64,000 bases of DNA. Origin: RH-AL1 sp050013235 (GTDB taxonomy: Bacteria > Pseudomonadota > Alphaproteobacteria > Rhizobiales > Beijerinckiaceae). The notes beneath the pieces were generated by a model. That model saw only the letters and a list, made by a program, of their open reading frames with translations. It made no database searches and was not told the origin of the DNA. Shown in pieces: positions 35,274 through 44,787 of this stretch (positions are counted from its first letter, which is position 1; each line of letters starts with the position of its first letter). The stretch lies in contig JBEKFQ010000004.1 in the NCBI GenBank assembly GCA_050013235.1, positions 1 through 64,000 on the forward strand. The letters are read 5' to 3'. The position numbers and the translations under genes were made by a program.

Positions 35274-36671
35274 TTAAATATGGATCGCGCGTTTTTCCAC
35301 GGCCATCGCGGCTTCCTTCACGGCTTCGGCCGTGGTGGGATGCGCATGGCAGGTCCGCGCCAAATCCTCCGACGAGCCGCCGAATTCCATCAGAAGCGCG
35401 CATTCCGCGATGAGATCGCCGGCATCGACGCCAATGATATGCACGCCGAGAACCCGGTCGGTCGCGGCATCCGCGAGAACTTTCACGAACCCCTCGGTAT
35501 GGCGCATGGCCCGCGCGCGGCCATTGGCGGTGAAGGGGAATTTCCCGACGTTATAGGCAATGCCCGCCGCCTTGAGTTCTTCCTCGGTCTGGCCGACGGC
35601 GGCAACTTCCGGCGAGGTGTAAACGATGCCGGGAATGACGGCATAGTTCACGTGGCCATGCTGGCCCGCGAGAATTTCAGCCAAGGCGACACCTTCGTCC
35701 TCGGCCTTATGCGCCAGCATCGGGCCGCGCACGACATCGCCGATGGCATAGATGCCGGGAATATTGGTCGCGAAACGATCGTCGATCACGACCCGGCCGC
35801 GATCCAGGATCACGCCGGCGGCCTCCAGGCCGAGCCCTTCGGTGAACGGCCGCCGCCCGATCGCCACCAAGACGACATCGGCCTCGATCACCGCGCCGCC
35901 ACCGCCCTGCGCCGGTTCGATCGTCACCTTGACACCCTTCTTGCTCTTTTCGACCCCGGACACCTTCTGACCGAGATAGAAGGCAATGCCCTGCTTTTCC
36001 AGAATGCGCTGGAATTGCTTGGCGATTTCGTTGTCCATGCCAGGTAGGATCCGGTCGAGATATTCGATCACCTCGACCTCGGCCCCCAGACGCTTCCAGA
36101 CCGAACCCAATTCCAACCCGATCACGCCGGCGCCGACAATCACAAGCTTCTTCGGCACGTCCTTCAATTCGAGGGCGCCCTCGGAGGAGACGATGGTCTC
36201 CTCGTCGATTTCGACACCCGGCAGTTTCGCGACATCCGAGCCCGTGGCGATGCAGATCGCCTTGGTCTCGAGCACTTGCTTGCCGCCATCGGCCGCCGTC
36301 ACCTCGACCTGGCCGGCGCCCAGGATCGTCCCATGCCCGGTAAATGTCGCGACCTTGTTCTTTTTGAACAGAAACTGCACGCCGGTGACATTGGCCGCGA
36401 CCGTGTCGGTCTTGTGCTTCATCATGGCTTTGAGATCGAGCTGCGGCTTGCCCACGCCGATGCCCAAGGCGGGAAAGTCATGCGCCGCTTCCTCGAACCG
36501 TTCGGAGGCATAAAGCAGCGCCTTGGACGGAATGCAGCCGATGTTGAGGCAGGTGCCGCCAAAGGTCGGGCGCTTTTCCACCACGGCTACTTTGAGACCG
36601 AGCTGCGCCGCGCGAATCGCGCAGACATAACCGCCGGGGCCGGTACCGATGACGATGAGGTCGTAGGACAT
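35274..36671 (-). CDS. lpdA: Dihydrolipoyl dehydrogenase (E3)
   Basis: Flavoprotein that reoxidises lipoyl groups of 2-oxoacid dehydrogenase complexes with NAD+. 465 residues; FAD-binding GTGPGG at 9-14, redox disulfide GGTCLNIGCIPSK (Cys41 and Cys46), NAD-binding VIVGAGVIGLELG around 176-190, and the C-terminal catalytic His in HAHPTTAEA. It is the last gene of the sucA-sucB-lpdA run and so serves 2-oxoglutarate dehydrogenase first of all. Confidence 0.96.
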   Translation of the reverse strand: MSYDLIVIGTGPGGYVCAIRAAQLGLKVAVVEKRPTFGGTCLNIGCIPSKALLYASERFEEAAHDFPALGIGVGKPQLDLKAMMKHKTDTVAANVTGVQFLFKKNKVATFTGHGTILGAGQVEVTAADGGKQVLETKAICIATGSDVAKLPGVEIDEETIVSSEGALELKDVPKKLVIVGAGVIGLELGSVWKRLGAEVEVIEYLDRILPGMDNEIAKQFQRILEKQGIAFYLGQKVSGVEKSKKGVKVTIEPAQGGGGAVIEADVVLVAIGRRPFTEGLGLEAAGVILDRGRVVIDDRFATNIPGIYAIGDVVRGPMLAHKAEDEGVALAEILAGQHGHVNYAVIPGIVYTSPEVAAVGQTEEELKAAGIAYNVGKFPFTANGRARAMRHTEGFVKVLADAATDRVLGVHIIGVDAGDLIAECALLMEFGGSSEDLARTCHAHPTTAEAVKEAAMAVEKRAIHI

Positions 36672-36766
36672 AAAGGGTCTCTTTCAAATCTCAAACGGAC
36701 GCGAGAATAGCTACGTCCCCGAGACGCCATCTCCGATGGCTCCCAGGAACGAGGATCCCTCGATAA

Positions 36767-37981
36767 TCACAAATCCAAAATCAACCGCGTCGGATCTTCC
36801 AAGGCTTCCTTCACGCGCACGAGGAAGGTCACGGCTTCCTTGCCGTCGACGACCCGGTGATCGTAGGAGAGCGCGAGATACATCATCGGGCGGATCTCGA
36901 CCTTGCCGCCAATCGCCACCGGCCGGTCCTGGATCTTGTGCATGCCGAGAATGCCGGACTGCGGCGCGTTGAGGATCGGCGTCGACATCAACGAACCATA
37001 GATGCCGCCATTGGTGATCGTGAACGTACCGCCCTGCATTTCCTCGATCTTGAGCTGGCCGTCGCGGGCCCGCTTGCCGAAACCGGCGATCGACGTCTCG
37101 ATTTGGGCAATGTTCAGCTCGTCGCAATCACGCACCACGGGCACGACGAGGCCTTTGTCCGTGCCGACGGCGATTCCGAGATGATAATAGTTTTTATAGA
37201 TGAGGTCGGTGCCGTCGATCTCGGCATTGACGGCGGGCACATCCTTGAGGGCCTGGACGCAAGCTTTCACGAAAAAGCCCATGAAGCCAAGTTTGGCGCC
37301 GAACTTCTTCTCGAACAAGTCCTTGTACCGGGCGCGCAAGGCCATTACCGCCGACATGTCGACCTCGTTGAAGGTCGTGAGCATGGCGGCGGTGTTTTGC
37401 GCATCCTTGAGGCGCCGCGCGATGGTCTGGCGGAGCTTCGTCAGCTTGACCCGCTCTTCGCGGCCGGCATCCGCCTCTTGCGATTTGACGCGGGGCGGCA
37501 ACGATATGGCCGGGGCGGGGGCGGCCGGCGGCACATAGGCCAGCACATCGCCCTTCAACACCTGGCCCCGGCGGCCGGAGCCCTCGACGGACGCTAATTC
37601 GATCCCGCGATCGGCCGCGAGCTTGGCGGCGGCAGGCGCCGGCGGCATGGCGGTTGGGCCTTTCACCACGGCAGCGGATGCCGTAACGGGCGCCGTGGCT
37701 GCCGCGGCGGGAGCCTTGGTTTGCGGGGGCGGGGCGGCGGCCGCCGCGCCGCCGATCTGGCCGAGCAACGCGCCGGGGCCGACGGTCTCACCGTCTTTCG
37801 CGGTGATTTCGGCGAGGATGCCGGAGGCCGGCGCATTGACCTCGAGCGTGACCTTGTCGGTCTCGAGTTCCAGAAGCGGCTCGTCCGCCTTGACGGCGTC
37901 CCCCGCCTTCTTGAACCAGCGCCCGATCGTCGCCTCGGTCACGGATTCGCCTAAGGTGGGAACGCGGATTTCAGTCGCCAT
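36767..37981 (-). CDS. sucB: Dihydrolipoyllysine succinyltransferase (E2 of 2-oxoglutarate dehydrogenase)
   Basis: Transfers the succinyl group to coenzyme A. 404 residues: lipoyl domain 1 to about 76 with the modified Lys in ETDKVTLEV, an Ala/Pro linker, the E3-binding domain near 115-150 (AAAKLAADRGIELASVEGSGRRGQV split by the linker), and the catalytic domain ending SYDHRVVDGKEA with catalytic His375. One lipoyl domain is normal for SucB. It follows sucA after 91 bp and precedes lpdA after 95 bp. Confidence 0.96.
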   Translation of the reverse strand: MATEIRVPTLGESVTEATIGRWFKKAGDAVKADEPLLELETDKVTLEVNAPASGILAEITAKDGETVGPGALLGQIGGAAAAAPPPQTKAPAAAATAPVTASAAVVKGPTAMPPAPAAAKLAADRGIELASVEGSGRRGQVLKGDVLAYVPPAAPAPAISLPPRVKSQEADAGREERVKLTKLRQTIARRLKDAQNTAAMLTTFNEVDMSAVMALRARYKDLFEKKFGAKLGFMGFFVKACVQALKDVPAVNAEIDGTDLIYKNYYHLGIAVGTDKGLVVPVVRDCDELNIAQIETSIAGFGKRARDGQLKIEEMQGGTFTITNGGIYGSLMSTPILNAPQSGILGMHKIQDRPVAIGGKVEIRPMMYLALSYDHRVVDGKEAVTFLVRVKEALEDPTRLILDL

Positions 37982-38072
37982 CGTCAGTTGCCGCGCGAGC
38001 GGCCCTCCAGCCGGTATTGCAGGAAAACGGGGAGCGTGGAAACACGCGCCCCAGGGTGAGTCTTAAGTTGAA

Positions 38073-41000
38073 CTAAAGTGCGAAAGCCTCGTCGGTGAAG
38101 GCTTTCATCTGCGCCAGATGCTTCGACATCAAACCGGTCGCCGTGGCCGCCGAGGCCGGACGTCCGATATAACGCAGCCGCGGCTGACCCTTGTGCGTCT
38201 GCGACAGAACCCAGTCGAAATAGGGATCGACATGGGTCCAAGCCCCCATGTTCTTCGGCTCTTCCTGAACCCAAACGACCTCCGCGCCCTTGAAGCGCGA
38301 CAGATTGTTGACCAAGGCCTTCAACGGCATGGGATAAAGCTGTTCGAGCCGCAAGATGTAGACATCGTCGATGCCCCGGCGCTCCCGCTCCTCGAACAAG
38401 TCGTAATAGACCTTGCCGGAGCAGATGATCACGCGGCGGATCTTTTCGTCGGGAACGAGCTTGATCTGATGATCCCCCGGCTTTTCCGCGCCATCGCGCA
38501 TGAGCCGGTCGAACGTCATGCCAGGCGCCATGTCCTCGAGTTTCGAGACCGCCCGCTTATGGCGCAGCAAGCTCTTCGGCGTCATGAGAATCAGAGGCTT
38601 GCGGATGTCGCGCTTCAACTGCCGGCGCAGGATGTGGAAATAATTGGCCGGCGTGGTGCAATTGGCGACAATCATATTGTCTTCGGCGCAGAGCTGGAGA
38701 TAGCGCTCTAGACGTGCCGAGGAATGCTCCGGCCCTTGCCCTTCATAGCCATGTGGCAGCAGGCAGACGAGGCCGGACAGACGCAGCCATTTGCGTTCCC
38801 CCGACGAGATGAACTGATCGAACACGACCTGCGCGCCATTGGCGAAATCGCCGAACTGCGCTTCCCACAGCACGAGAGCATTCGGTTCCGACATGGTGTA
38901 GCCATATTCGAAACCGAGCACGGCGACCTCGGAGAGCATCGAATTGATGACCTCGAACCGGGCCTGTTTGTCCCCGATATGGTTGAGCGGCACGAAGCGG
39001 GCTTCCGTCTCCTGATCGATCAGGACGGAGTGACGCTGCGAGAAGGTGCCGCGCTCGCAATCCTGGCCAGAGAGGCGGACGCGGTGGCCTTCGTCGACCA
39101 AGCTGGCGAAGGCCAAGGCCTCCCCCATCGCCCAATCGATGTTTTCGCCGGTGTCGGCCATCTTGCGGCGATTGTCGAGAAGCCGCTGAATCGTCTTGTG
39201 AACATGGAACTCGGGCGGCACCGTCGTAATGCGATGGCCGTATTCGACGAGCTTTGAAACCTCGACGCCGGTCTGGCCCTTGCGTTCGTCTTCACCGGCG
39301 CCCGCGGCCCGGACGCTGGACCACCGCCCATCGAGCCAATCGGCCTTATTGGGCTGATAGGTCTGGCCGGCTTCGTATTCCGCGTCGAGCTTGGCGCGCC
39401 ACGCGGCCTTCTGCGCCTCGACATCGGCAGCGGTGACCACCCCTTCCTTGACCAGCTTCTCGCCATAGATCTCGAGCACCGAACGATGCGACTTGATCTT
39501 TTTATACATCAGCGGCTGGGTGAAGCTCGGCTCGTCGCCCTCGTTGTGCCCGAAGCGGCGGTAGCAAAACATGTCGATGACGACAGGCTTGTGGAACCTC
39601 TGCCGGAACTCAACCGCGATCTTGGCGGCATAGACGACCGCTTCGGGATCGTCGCCATTCACATGAATGATCGGCGCCTCGATCATCTTCGCCGTATCGG
39701 AGGGATAGGGCGAGGAGCGCGAATATCGCGGATAGGTCGTGAAGCCGATCTGATTGTTGATGATGAAATGGATCGAGCCACCGGTATTGTGCCCTTTGAG
39801 GCCGGAAAGCCCGAAACATTCCGCGACCACGCCCTGCCCGGCGAAAGCCGCGTCGCCATGCAGCAGCAATGGCAGAACTTTCGAGCGCTCGACGACATCG
39901 TCGAGCTGATCTTGCTTGGCGCGGACGCGGCCGAGCACCACCGGGTCCACGATCTCGAGATGCGACGGATTGGCGCAAAGCGAGAGATGCACGGAATTCG
40001 AATCGAATTCGCGATCCGACGAGAACCCCAAGTGATATTTGACGTCGCCCGATCCTTCGGCGTCCGAAGGTGTCGAGGATCCACCCTTGAACTCGTGGAA
40101 AATACTGCGGTGAGGCTTGTGCATCACCTGCGCCAAGACATTGAGGCGGCCACGATGGGCCATGCCGATTTGAATGTCTTGGATGCCGAGCGCGCCGCCG
40201 CGCTTGATGATCTGCTCGAGGGCGGGAACCATCGACTCGCCGCCGTCGAGCCCGAAGCGCTTGGTGCCGGTGTAGCGGACGTCGAGGAATTTCTCGAACC
40301 CTTCCGCCTCGACGAGCTTGTTGAGAATCGCCTTCTTGCCCTCGCGCGTGAAGGTGATGGCCTTGCCTGGCCCTTCGATACGTTCCTGCATCCAGGACTT
40401 TTCGGCCGGATCGGACATGTGAACGAATTCGAAGCCGATCGTGTCGCAATAGGTGCGGCGCAGGATCGGCAGCATCTCGTTGATCGACGCATATTCGAGC
40501 CCGAGCACATGATCGATGAAGATCTTGCGGTCGAAATCGGTCTCGGCGAAGCCGTAGTTCGAAGGGTGCAATTCATCGAGTTCCTTGGGCGGCGAGAGAC
40601 CCAAGGGATCGAGATTGGCGTGGAGATGTCCACGCGTGCGATAGGCGCGGATCATCATCAAGGCGCGCACGGAATCGCGTGTCGCGCGTTCGACATCCGC
40701 GCTCGAAACCGAGGCCCCGCCAGGGGTGGCTTTCGCGGCCGCCTCGGCCTTGGCGGCGATCTTGCCCGAAATGATCTTCTCCGCCGCCGGCCAATCGCCA
40801 TCGAGCGCGGAGACGAGTTCTCCATTGGCGGCGACCGGCCAGCCCGACGCCTTCCAGGCCGGCCCGTGGGCACCGTGCTCCACCGCGCCCGGATCGTCGT
40901 TGAGGGATTGGAAAAACGCCCGCCATTCCGGATCGACGGAAGCGGGATCGGCCCGGTATCGCTCTTGAAGCTGTTCGACATAGACGGCATTGCCGCCATA

Positions 41001-41102
41001 AAGAAAGGACGTCGACGCGAATGCGTCATTGCCCGGCGACCGCACGGCGCCCGAACCACTCGAACCGCCGTTACCAGCCCCACTGCCTTCTTGGCGCGCC
41101 AT
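38073..41102 (-). CDS. sucA: 2-oxoglutarate dehydrogenase E1
   Basis: Thiamine-diphosphate enzyme that decarboxylates 2-oxoglutarate. 1009 residues from ATG 41100-41102 (GGAGG 8 nt ahead; the frame is open further upstream). The N-terminal E2-binding peptide (FLYGGNAVYVEQLQERY) is present. AHRGRLNVLAQ (about 314), GDAAFAGQGVV and FGHNEGDEPSFTQP (about 517) mark the cofactor region, and the C-terminal domain ends RPASAATATGLMSKHLAQ. It is separated from sucD by 488 bp without a gene. Confidence 0.96.
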   Translation of the reverse strand: MARQEGSGAGNGGSSGSGAVRSPGNDAFASTSFLYGGNAVYVEQLQERYRADPASVDPEWRAFFQSLNDDPGAVEHGAHGPAWKASGWPVAANGELVSALDGDWPAAEKIISGKIAAKAEAAAKATPGGASVSSADVERATRDSVRALMMIRAYRTRGHLHANLDPLGLSPPKELDELHPSNYGFAETDFDRKIFIDHVLGLEYASINEMLPILRRTYCDTIGFEFVHMSDPAEKSWMQERIEGPGKAITFTREGKKAILNKLVEAEGFEKFLDVRYTGTKRFGLDGGESMVPALEQIIKRGGALGIQDIQIGMAHRGRLNVLAQVMHKPHRSIFHEFKGGSSTPSDAEGSGDVKYHLGFSSDREFDSNSVHLSLCANPSHLEIVDPVVLGRVRAKQDQLDDVVERSKVLPLLLHGDAAFAGQGVVAECFGLSGLKGHNTGGSIHFIINNQIGFTTYPRYSRSSPYPSDTAKMIEAPIIHVNGDDPEAVVYAAKIAVEFRQRFHKPVVIDMFCYRRFGHNEGDEPSFTQPLMYKKIKSHRSVLEIYGEKLVKEGVVTAADVEAQKAAWRAKLDAEYEAGQTYQPNKADWLDGRWSSVRAAGAGEDERKGQTGVEVSKLVEYGHRITTVPPEFHVHKTIQRLLDNRRKMADTGENIDWAMGEALAFASLVDEGHRVRLSGQDCERGTFSQRHSVLIDQETEARFVPLNHIGDKQARFEVINSMLSEVAVLGFEYGYTMSEPNALVLWEAQFGDFANGAQVVFDQFISSGERKWLRLSGLVCLLPHGYEGQGPEHSSARLERYLQLCAEDNMIVANCTTPANYFHILRRQLKRDIRKPLILMTPKSLLRHKRAVSKLEDMAPGMTFDRLMRDGAEKPGDHQIKLVPDEKIRRVIICSGKVYYDLFEERERRGIDDVYILRLEQLYPMPLKALVNNLSRFKGAEVVWVQEEPKNMGAWTHVDPYFDWVLSQTHKGQPRLRYIGRPASAATATGLMSKHLAQMKAFTDEAFAL

Positions 41103-41590
41103 ATTTTGAACCTCCAACCGCTGCCGGTCTCCATGCCGTGCAGGGTCCATGACAACATCGTCCCGGTGTAGCCGGGGCCTCAAACTATTTAACTCGAGCA
41201 AACTTCCCAGGGTTTGCCGGCACTCCTAGACCTGGCAGCCCTGATTTTGCTTTGAAAAAGCAAAACCGACGCTGCTTGGGAAAGGCGGCGAAACCACGTC
41301 GAAGCCGCAAAATTCCCAAATATTCGCGCGGTCCAGCTCCATGTTCACTTTTCCTGGAGCCATCGCCACCTTCCCTTAAATTCCCCCATTTCAAAAACGC
41401 GGTCACGCCCCCCGTTCATCCCTTTCGATCACCATCAAGGCCCAAACCGCCGCCGGCGACCAACCGGTCAGCGACACTTGAAGCAGCAGGCATAAAATCC
41501 CCTGGAGGAACCGTCCTCGCGACAAGAGCGAAAGCCAAGGCGGCAACAAAGCGACGATGATGAAAATCGCGGGCGAGAGTCCTTTCCCGA
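41103..41590. other. 488-bp intergenic region between sucD and sucA
   Basis: No convincing gene: the open frames here lack a ribosome-binding site and family features. At 41245-41265 there is a perfect 9-bp inverted repeat, TTTTGCTTT / AAAGCAAAA with a 3-nt loop, which could be an AT-rich terminator or attenuator ahead of sucA. The size suggests that sucA has its own promoter. Confidence 0.5.
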
Positions 41591-42475
41591 TCAGCCCTTG
41601 AGAACCTCGGCCAAGGTCTTGCCGAGGCGCGCCGGAGACGGGGACACGACGATCCCGGCTGCCTGCATCGCCGCGATCTTGTCCTCGGCGCCGCCTTTGC
41701 CGCCCGCGATGATCGCGCCGGCATGACCCATGCGGCGGCCCGGAGGCGCCGTGCGGCCAGCGATAAAGCCCACAGTCGGCTTCTTACGGCCGCGTTTGGC
41801 CTCGTCGGCCAGGAATTGGGCGGCATCTTCCTCCGCCGAGCCGCCGATCTCACCGATCATGATGATCGACTTCGTGGCCTCGTCGGCCAGGAAAAGCTCC
41901 AGCATGTCGATGAACTCGGTCCCCTTGACGGGATCGCCGCCAATCCCGACGGCGGTCGTCTGCCCCAACCCCTCGCGGGTCGTCTGGAACACCGCTTCGT
42001 AGGTTAACGTGCCAGAACGCGAAACGATCCCGACCGATCCGGCCAGGAAAATATTACCCGGCATAATGCCGATCTTGCAGGCGCCGGAGGTCATCACGCC
42101 CGGGCAATTCGGCCCGATGAGCCGTGACTTCGACCCCGACAGCGACCTTTTGACCTTGATCATATCGGCGACGGGAATGCCCTCGGTGATGCAGACGATG
42201 AGCGGAATTTCCGCATCGATCGCCTCGCAGATCGCATCCGCGGCCCCTGGCGGGGGCACATAGATCACGCTGGCATCCGCGTCGGTCGCCTCCTTGGCCT
42301 CCCGGACGGTATCGAAGATGGGCAACCCCAAATGGATCGCGCCGCCTTTGCCCGGCGAGGTGCCGCCCACCATCTGCGTGCCATAGGCAATCGCCTGCTC
42401 CGAATGAAACGTCCCGTTCTTACCGGTAAACCCCTGGCAGATTACTTTGGTATCTTTATCGATCAGGATGGACAC
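41591..42475 (-). CDS. sucD: Succinyl-CoA synthetase alpha subunit
   Basis: With SucC makes succinate plus ATP or GTP from succinyl-CoA. I start at GTG 42473-42475 (294 residues), because SILIDKDTKVICQGFTGKNG is the normal N-terminus; ATG 60 bp upstream adds non-homologous residues. CoA-binding GFTGKNGTFH, the phospho-His region GRRMGHAGAIIAGGKGG and the C-terminal VSPSPARLGKTLAEVLKG are typical. Unusually, sucC lies 426 bp upstream rather than directly abutting. Confidence 0.95.
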   Translation of the reverse strand: MSILIDKDTKVICQGFTGKNGTFHSEQAIAYGTQMVGGTSPGKGGAIHLGLPIFDTVREAKEATDADASVIYVPPPGAADAICEAIDAEIPLIVCITEGIPVADMIKVKRSLSGSKSRLIGPNCPGVMTSGACKIGIMPGNIFLAGSVGIVSRSGTLTYEAVFQTTREGLGQTTAVGIGGDPVKGTEFIDMLELFLADEATKSIIMIGEIGGSAEEDAAQFLADEAKRGRKKPTVGFIAGRTAPPGRRMGHAGAIIAGGKGGAEDKIAAMQAAGIVVSPSPARLGKTLAEVLKG

Positions 42476-42901
42476 GGCTTGGGCCTTTTTAGACGGAGTG
42501 AAAAACGTGGCCCGAAGATGCAAGGCGCTCTCCAATCCGGCCGGGAGACCGGTTTGGGCAGCAGCCGTTGTTCGAAGGCCAAGACTGGAGCGAATCCGTT
42601 ACGCCGTAAGCGCGCCAGCCGCCGTTGGTATAAAGATTTTTTCGGTCAGGCCAAACAAAACTATGGTGTGTCGAAAGACCAAAGTGCCGGTTTTTTGATC
42701 AGAGGGGGCCGGATGGCAGGCGCGCCGGCACCTCCGTCGTCAAGGCCAAGCCCGTCTGGCGGCTGTCCATGCAGCTACATCGCGGTCGCACCCGCGGAAA
42801 ATCGGCAAACGCCCGGGCATGGATGCCCGGCACAAGGCCGGGCAAGACGGCCAGTCTCTCGGGAGCATCCCGGCTCTAAAATGAAACCCGGCGCTGTGAA
42901 A
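42476..42901. other. 426-bp spacer between sucC and sucD with palindromic repeats
   Basis: No gene seen. On the minus strand TTGTTT (near 42656) and TTTATA (near 42632) could be a weak promoter for sucD. The sucC-proximal part contains a REP-like palindrome (42811-42850). sucC and sucD are normally adjacent, so this spacer looks like inserted or expanded DNA. Confidence 0.45.
42811..42850. repeat. REP-like palindrome in the sucC-sucD gap
   Basis: CCGGGCAT-GG-ATGCCCGG is an 8-bp perfect palindrome, followed by CACAAGGCCGGGCAAGACGG. The order 'GGGCATGGATGCCCG - acaag - GGGCA-GACG' resembles dispersed repeats of Hyphomicrobiales genomes. Confidence 0.55.
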
Positions 42902-44101
42902 TTAATGCCGGGCCTTGACCGCCGCCACGATCTTCTGCGCGGCATCGTCGAGATCGTCCGCCGAAATCACGTCGAGGCCGGACTTGCCGATGATCTCCTT
43001 GCCGAGTTCGACATTGGTCCCCTCGAGGCGCACGACGAGCGGCACCTGGAGGCCGACTTCCTTCACGGCCGCGATCACGCCCTCGGCGATCACGTCGCAT
43101 TTCATGATGCCGCCGAAGATGTTGACCAAGATGCCTTTGACGCTCTCGTCGGCGGTGATGATCTTGAAAGCCGCCGCGACCTTGTCCTTGGTGGCGCCGC
43201 CGCCGACGTCGAGGAAGTTGGCGGGCTCGGCGCCGTAGAGCTTGATGATATCCATCGTCGCCATGGCGAGACCGGCGCCATTGACCATGCAGCCGATCGT
43301 GCCGCTCAGGGTGATATAGTTGAGATCGTGTTTCGAGGCTTCGATCTCCTTGGCGTCTTCCTCGCCCTCGTCGCGCAGGGCGACGACGTCGGGATGGCGG
43401 AAGAGCGCATTGGAATCGAACGAGACTTTCGCGTCGAGGCATTTCAACTCGCCCTCGGCGGAGACGATCAGCGGATTGATCTCCAGCATCGCCATGTCCT
43501 TGGCGACGAAAGCTTCGTAGAGCTTCGCGGTCAAAGCGCCGGCCTGCTTGGCGAGATCGCCTTCGAGCCCCAACGCCTTGGCGACGGTGCGCCCGTGATG
43601 CGGCATGACGCCCGTGGCGGGATCGACCGAAAAGCTCGTGATCTTTTCCGGCGTCTTATGCGCGACTTCCTCGATATCCATGCCGCCTTCCGTGGAGACC
43701 ACGAAAGAGACCCGGCTCGTCACCCGGTCGACCAGCAGAGAGAGATAGAATTCCTTGTCGATATTCGAGCCGTCCTCGATGTAGAGGCGGCTGACCTGCC
43801 GCCCGGCCGGTCCGGTCTGCACCGTGACGAGCGTGCTGCCGAGAATCTGCCCGGCATAGGCGACGACTTCGTCGATCGAGCGGGCGAGACGCACGCCGCC
43901 CTTGTCGCCGGCCTTGGCTTCCTTAAAAGTCCCCTTGCCGCGTCCGCCCGCATGAATCTGCGACTTAACGACCCAGACCGGCCCGCCGAGTTCCTTGGCG
44001 GCCGCTTCGGCCTCGCCAGCGGCGAAGACCGGAATGCCACGCGGCACCGGAACACCAAATTCGCGCAGGACCGATTTGGCTTGATATTCGTGGATGTTCA
44101 T
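42902..44101 (-). CDS. sucC: Succinyl-CoA synthetase beta subunit
   Basis: ATP-grasp subunit of succinyl-CoA synthetase. 399 residues beginning MNIHEYQAKSVLREFGVPVP. KSQIHAGGRGKG (nucleotide-binding), LEINPLIVSAEGELKCLDAK (metal-binding Glu/Asp) and NIFGGIMKCDVIAEGV near the C-terminus are family signatures. The next gene upstream on the same strand is a ParE-type toxin 59 bp away, so the usual mdh-sucC junction is interrupted. Confidence 0.96.
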   Translation of the reverse strand: MNIHEYQAKSVLREFGVPVPRGIPVFAAGEAEAAAKELGGPVWVVKSQIHAGGRGKGTFKEAKAGDKGGVRLARSIDEVVAYAGQILGSTLVTVQTGPAGRQVSRLYIEDGSNIDKEFYLSLLVDRVTSRVSFVVSTEGGMDIEEVAHKTPEKITSFSVDPATGVMPHHGRTVAKALGLEGDLAKQAGALTAKLYEAFVAKDMAMLEINPLIVSAEGELKCLDAKVSFDSNALFRHPDVVALRDEGEEDAKEIEASKHDLNYITLSGTIGCMVNGAGLAMATMDIIKLYGAEPANFLDVGGGATKDKVAAAFKIITADESVKGILVNIFGGIMKCDVIAEGVIAAVKEVGLQVPLVVRLEGTNVELGKEIIGKSGLDVISADDLDDAAQKIVAAVKARH

Positions 44102-44160
44102 GAGGATTCTCCAGGCGGAGCACGAGATTCATGCCGCTGTAGCGGCGGCGCAAGGTTCCG

Positions 44161-44460
44161 TCAATCGGTTGGAAAGAGGATGGATTCATAGTCCATGGCG
44201 CCATGCAGAATGTGTAGGATTTCGACCACATCGGCCTTGATTCGGTAAAAAATCAGATAGTTGCCATGCGGCCGGCGTCGAATACCGCGTTCTTCGTATC
44301 GTGGAATCAGCGGATACCTCGACGGCATATTTCCGAGGCTTTCACAGCGGCTGACAATGCCATCGACAAATGGCACGGTCCGGTTGGGATCATAAGTCTC
44401 GACATACGCACCAATTTTTTGGAGATCTTGGAGCGCCTTGTCCGTGAAGACAACCTTCAC
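44161..44460 (-). CDS. RelE/ParE-family toxin
   Basis: 99 residues: MKVVFTDKALQDLQKIGAYVE at the start, then IPRYEERGIRRRPHGNYLIFYRIKADVVEILHILHG, the usual ParE end. ParE toxins poison DNA gyrase, while RelE homologues cut mRNA; the Arg/His pattern fits ParE better but does not prove it. The GTG start overlaps the antitoxin stop (GTGA at 44457-44460), giving translational coupling. The pair stands between mdh and sucC, in the middle of a TCA-cycle operon. Confidence 0.88.
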   Translation of the reverse strand: MKVVFTDKALQDLQKIGAYVETYDPNRTVPFVDGIVSRCESLGNMPSRYPLIPRYEERGIRRRPHGNYLIFYRIKADVVEILHILHGAMDYESILFPTD

Positions 44461-44720
44461 GGCGCCTCACTGTTCACCGAAGGGCTGAAGCGGGCACGGA
44501 TGAGCGACCGGACCTCATCGATGGAGTGAACACGCCCGGCATCCGCATCGGCAATACCTTCTTGTATCGCCGCGTCGAGATCCGCGAGCTTTCGTTCGCG
44601 TTCTTCCAAAAGCCGCACGCTTTCCCGCAACACATTGTCGCGTGAGGGATAGCGGCCTTCGGACACGAGCATCGCGATAAAGGCTTCGAGCCGGTCCCCG
44701 AGATCGACAACATCTGCCAT
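44457..44720 (-). CDS. ParD-type antitoxin
   Basis: 87 residues with a ribbon-helix-helix-like front (DLGDRLEAFIAMLVSEGRYPSRDNVLRESVRLLEERE) and a charged C-terminal helix (ADADAGRVHSIDEVRSLIRARF) that would wrap around the toxin. This is the ParD/CC2985 type. It would neutralise the downstream toxin and repress the pair's promoter, which must lie in the 67 bp after mdh or further upstream in the mdh transcript. Confidence 0.86.
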   Translation of the reverse strand: MADVVDLGDRLEAFIAMLVSEGRYPSRDNVLRESVRLLEERERKLADLDAAIQEGIADADAGRVHSIDEVRSLIRARFSPSVNSEAP

Positions 44721-44787
44721 GGAGAACGCCTCTCAAATTGGTTCCGGAGCGCAACCATGCTCTCCAAAACCAAATATAGCACTTCCA

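Noticed and set aside
39486..41171. 561-codon frame opposite sucA
   Set aside because: Antisense shadow of a clear sucA.
41252..41560. 102-codon frame between sucA and sucD
   Set aside because: No ribosome-binding site, biased Pro/Arg/Lys content, and overlap with the 3' end of sucD.
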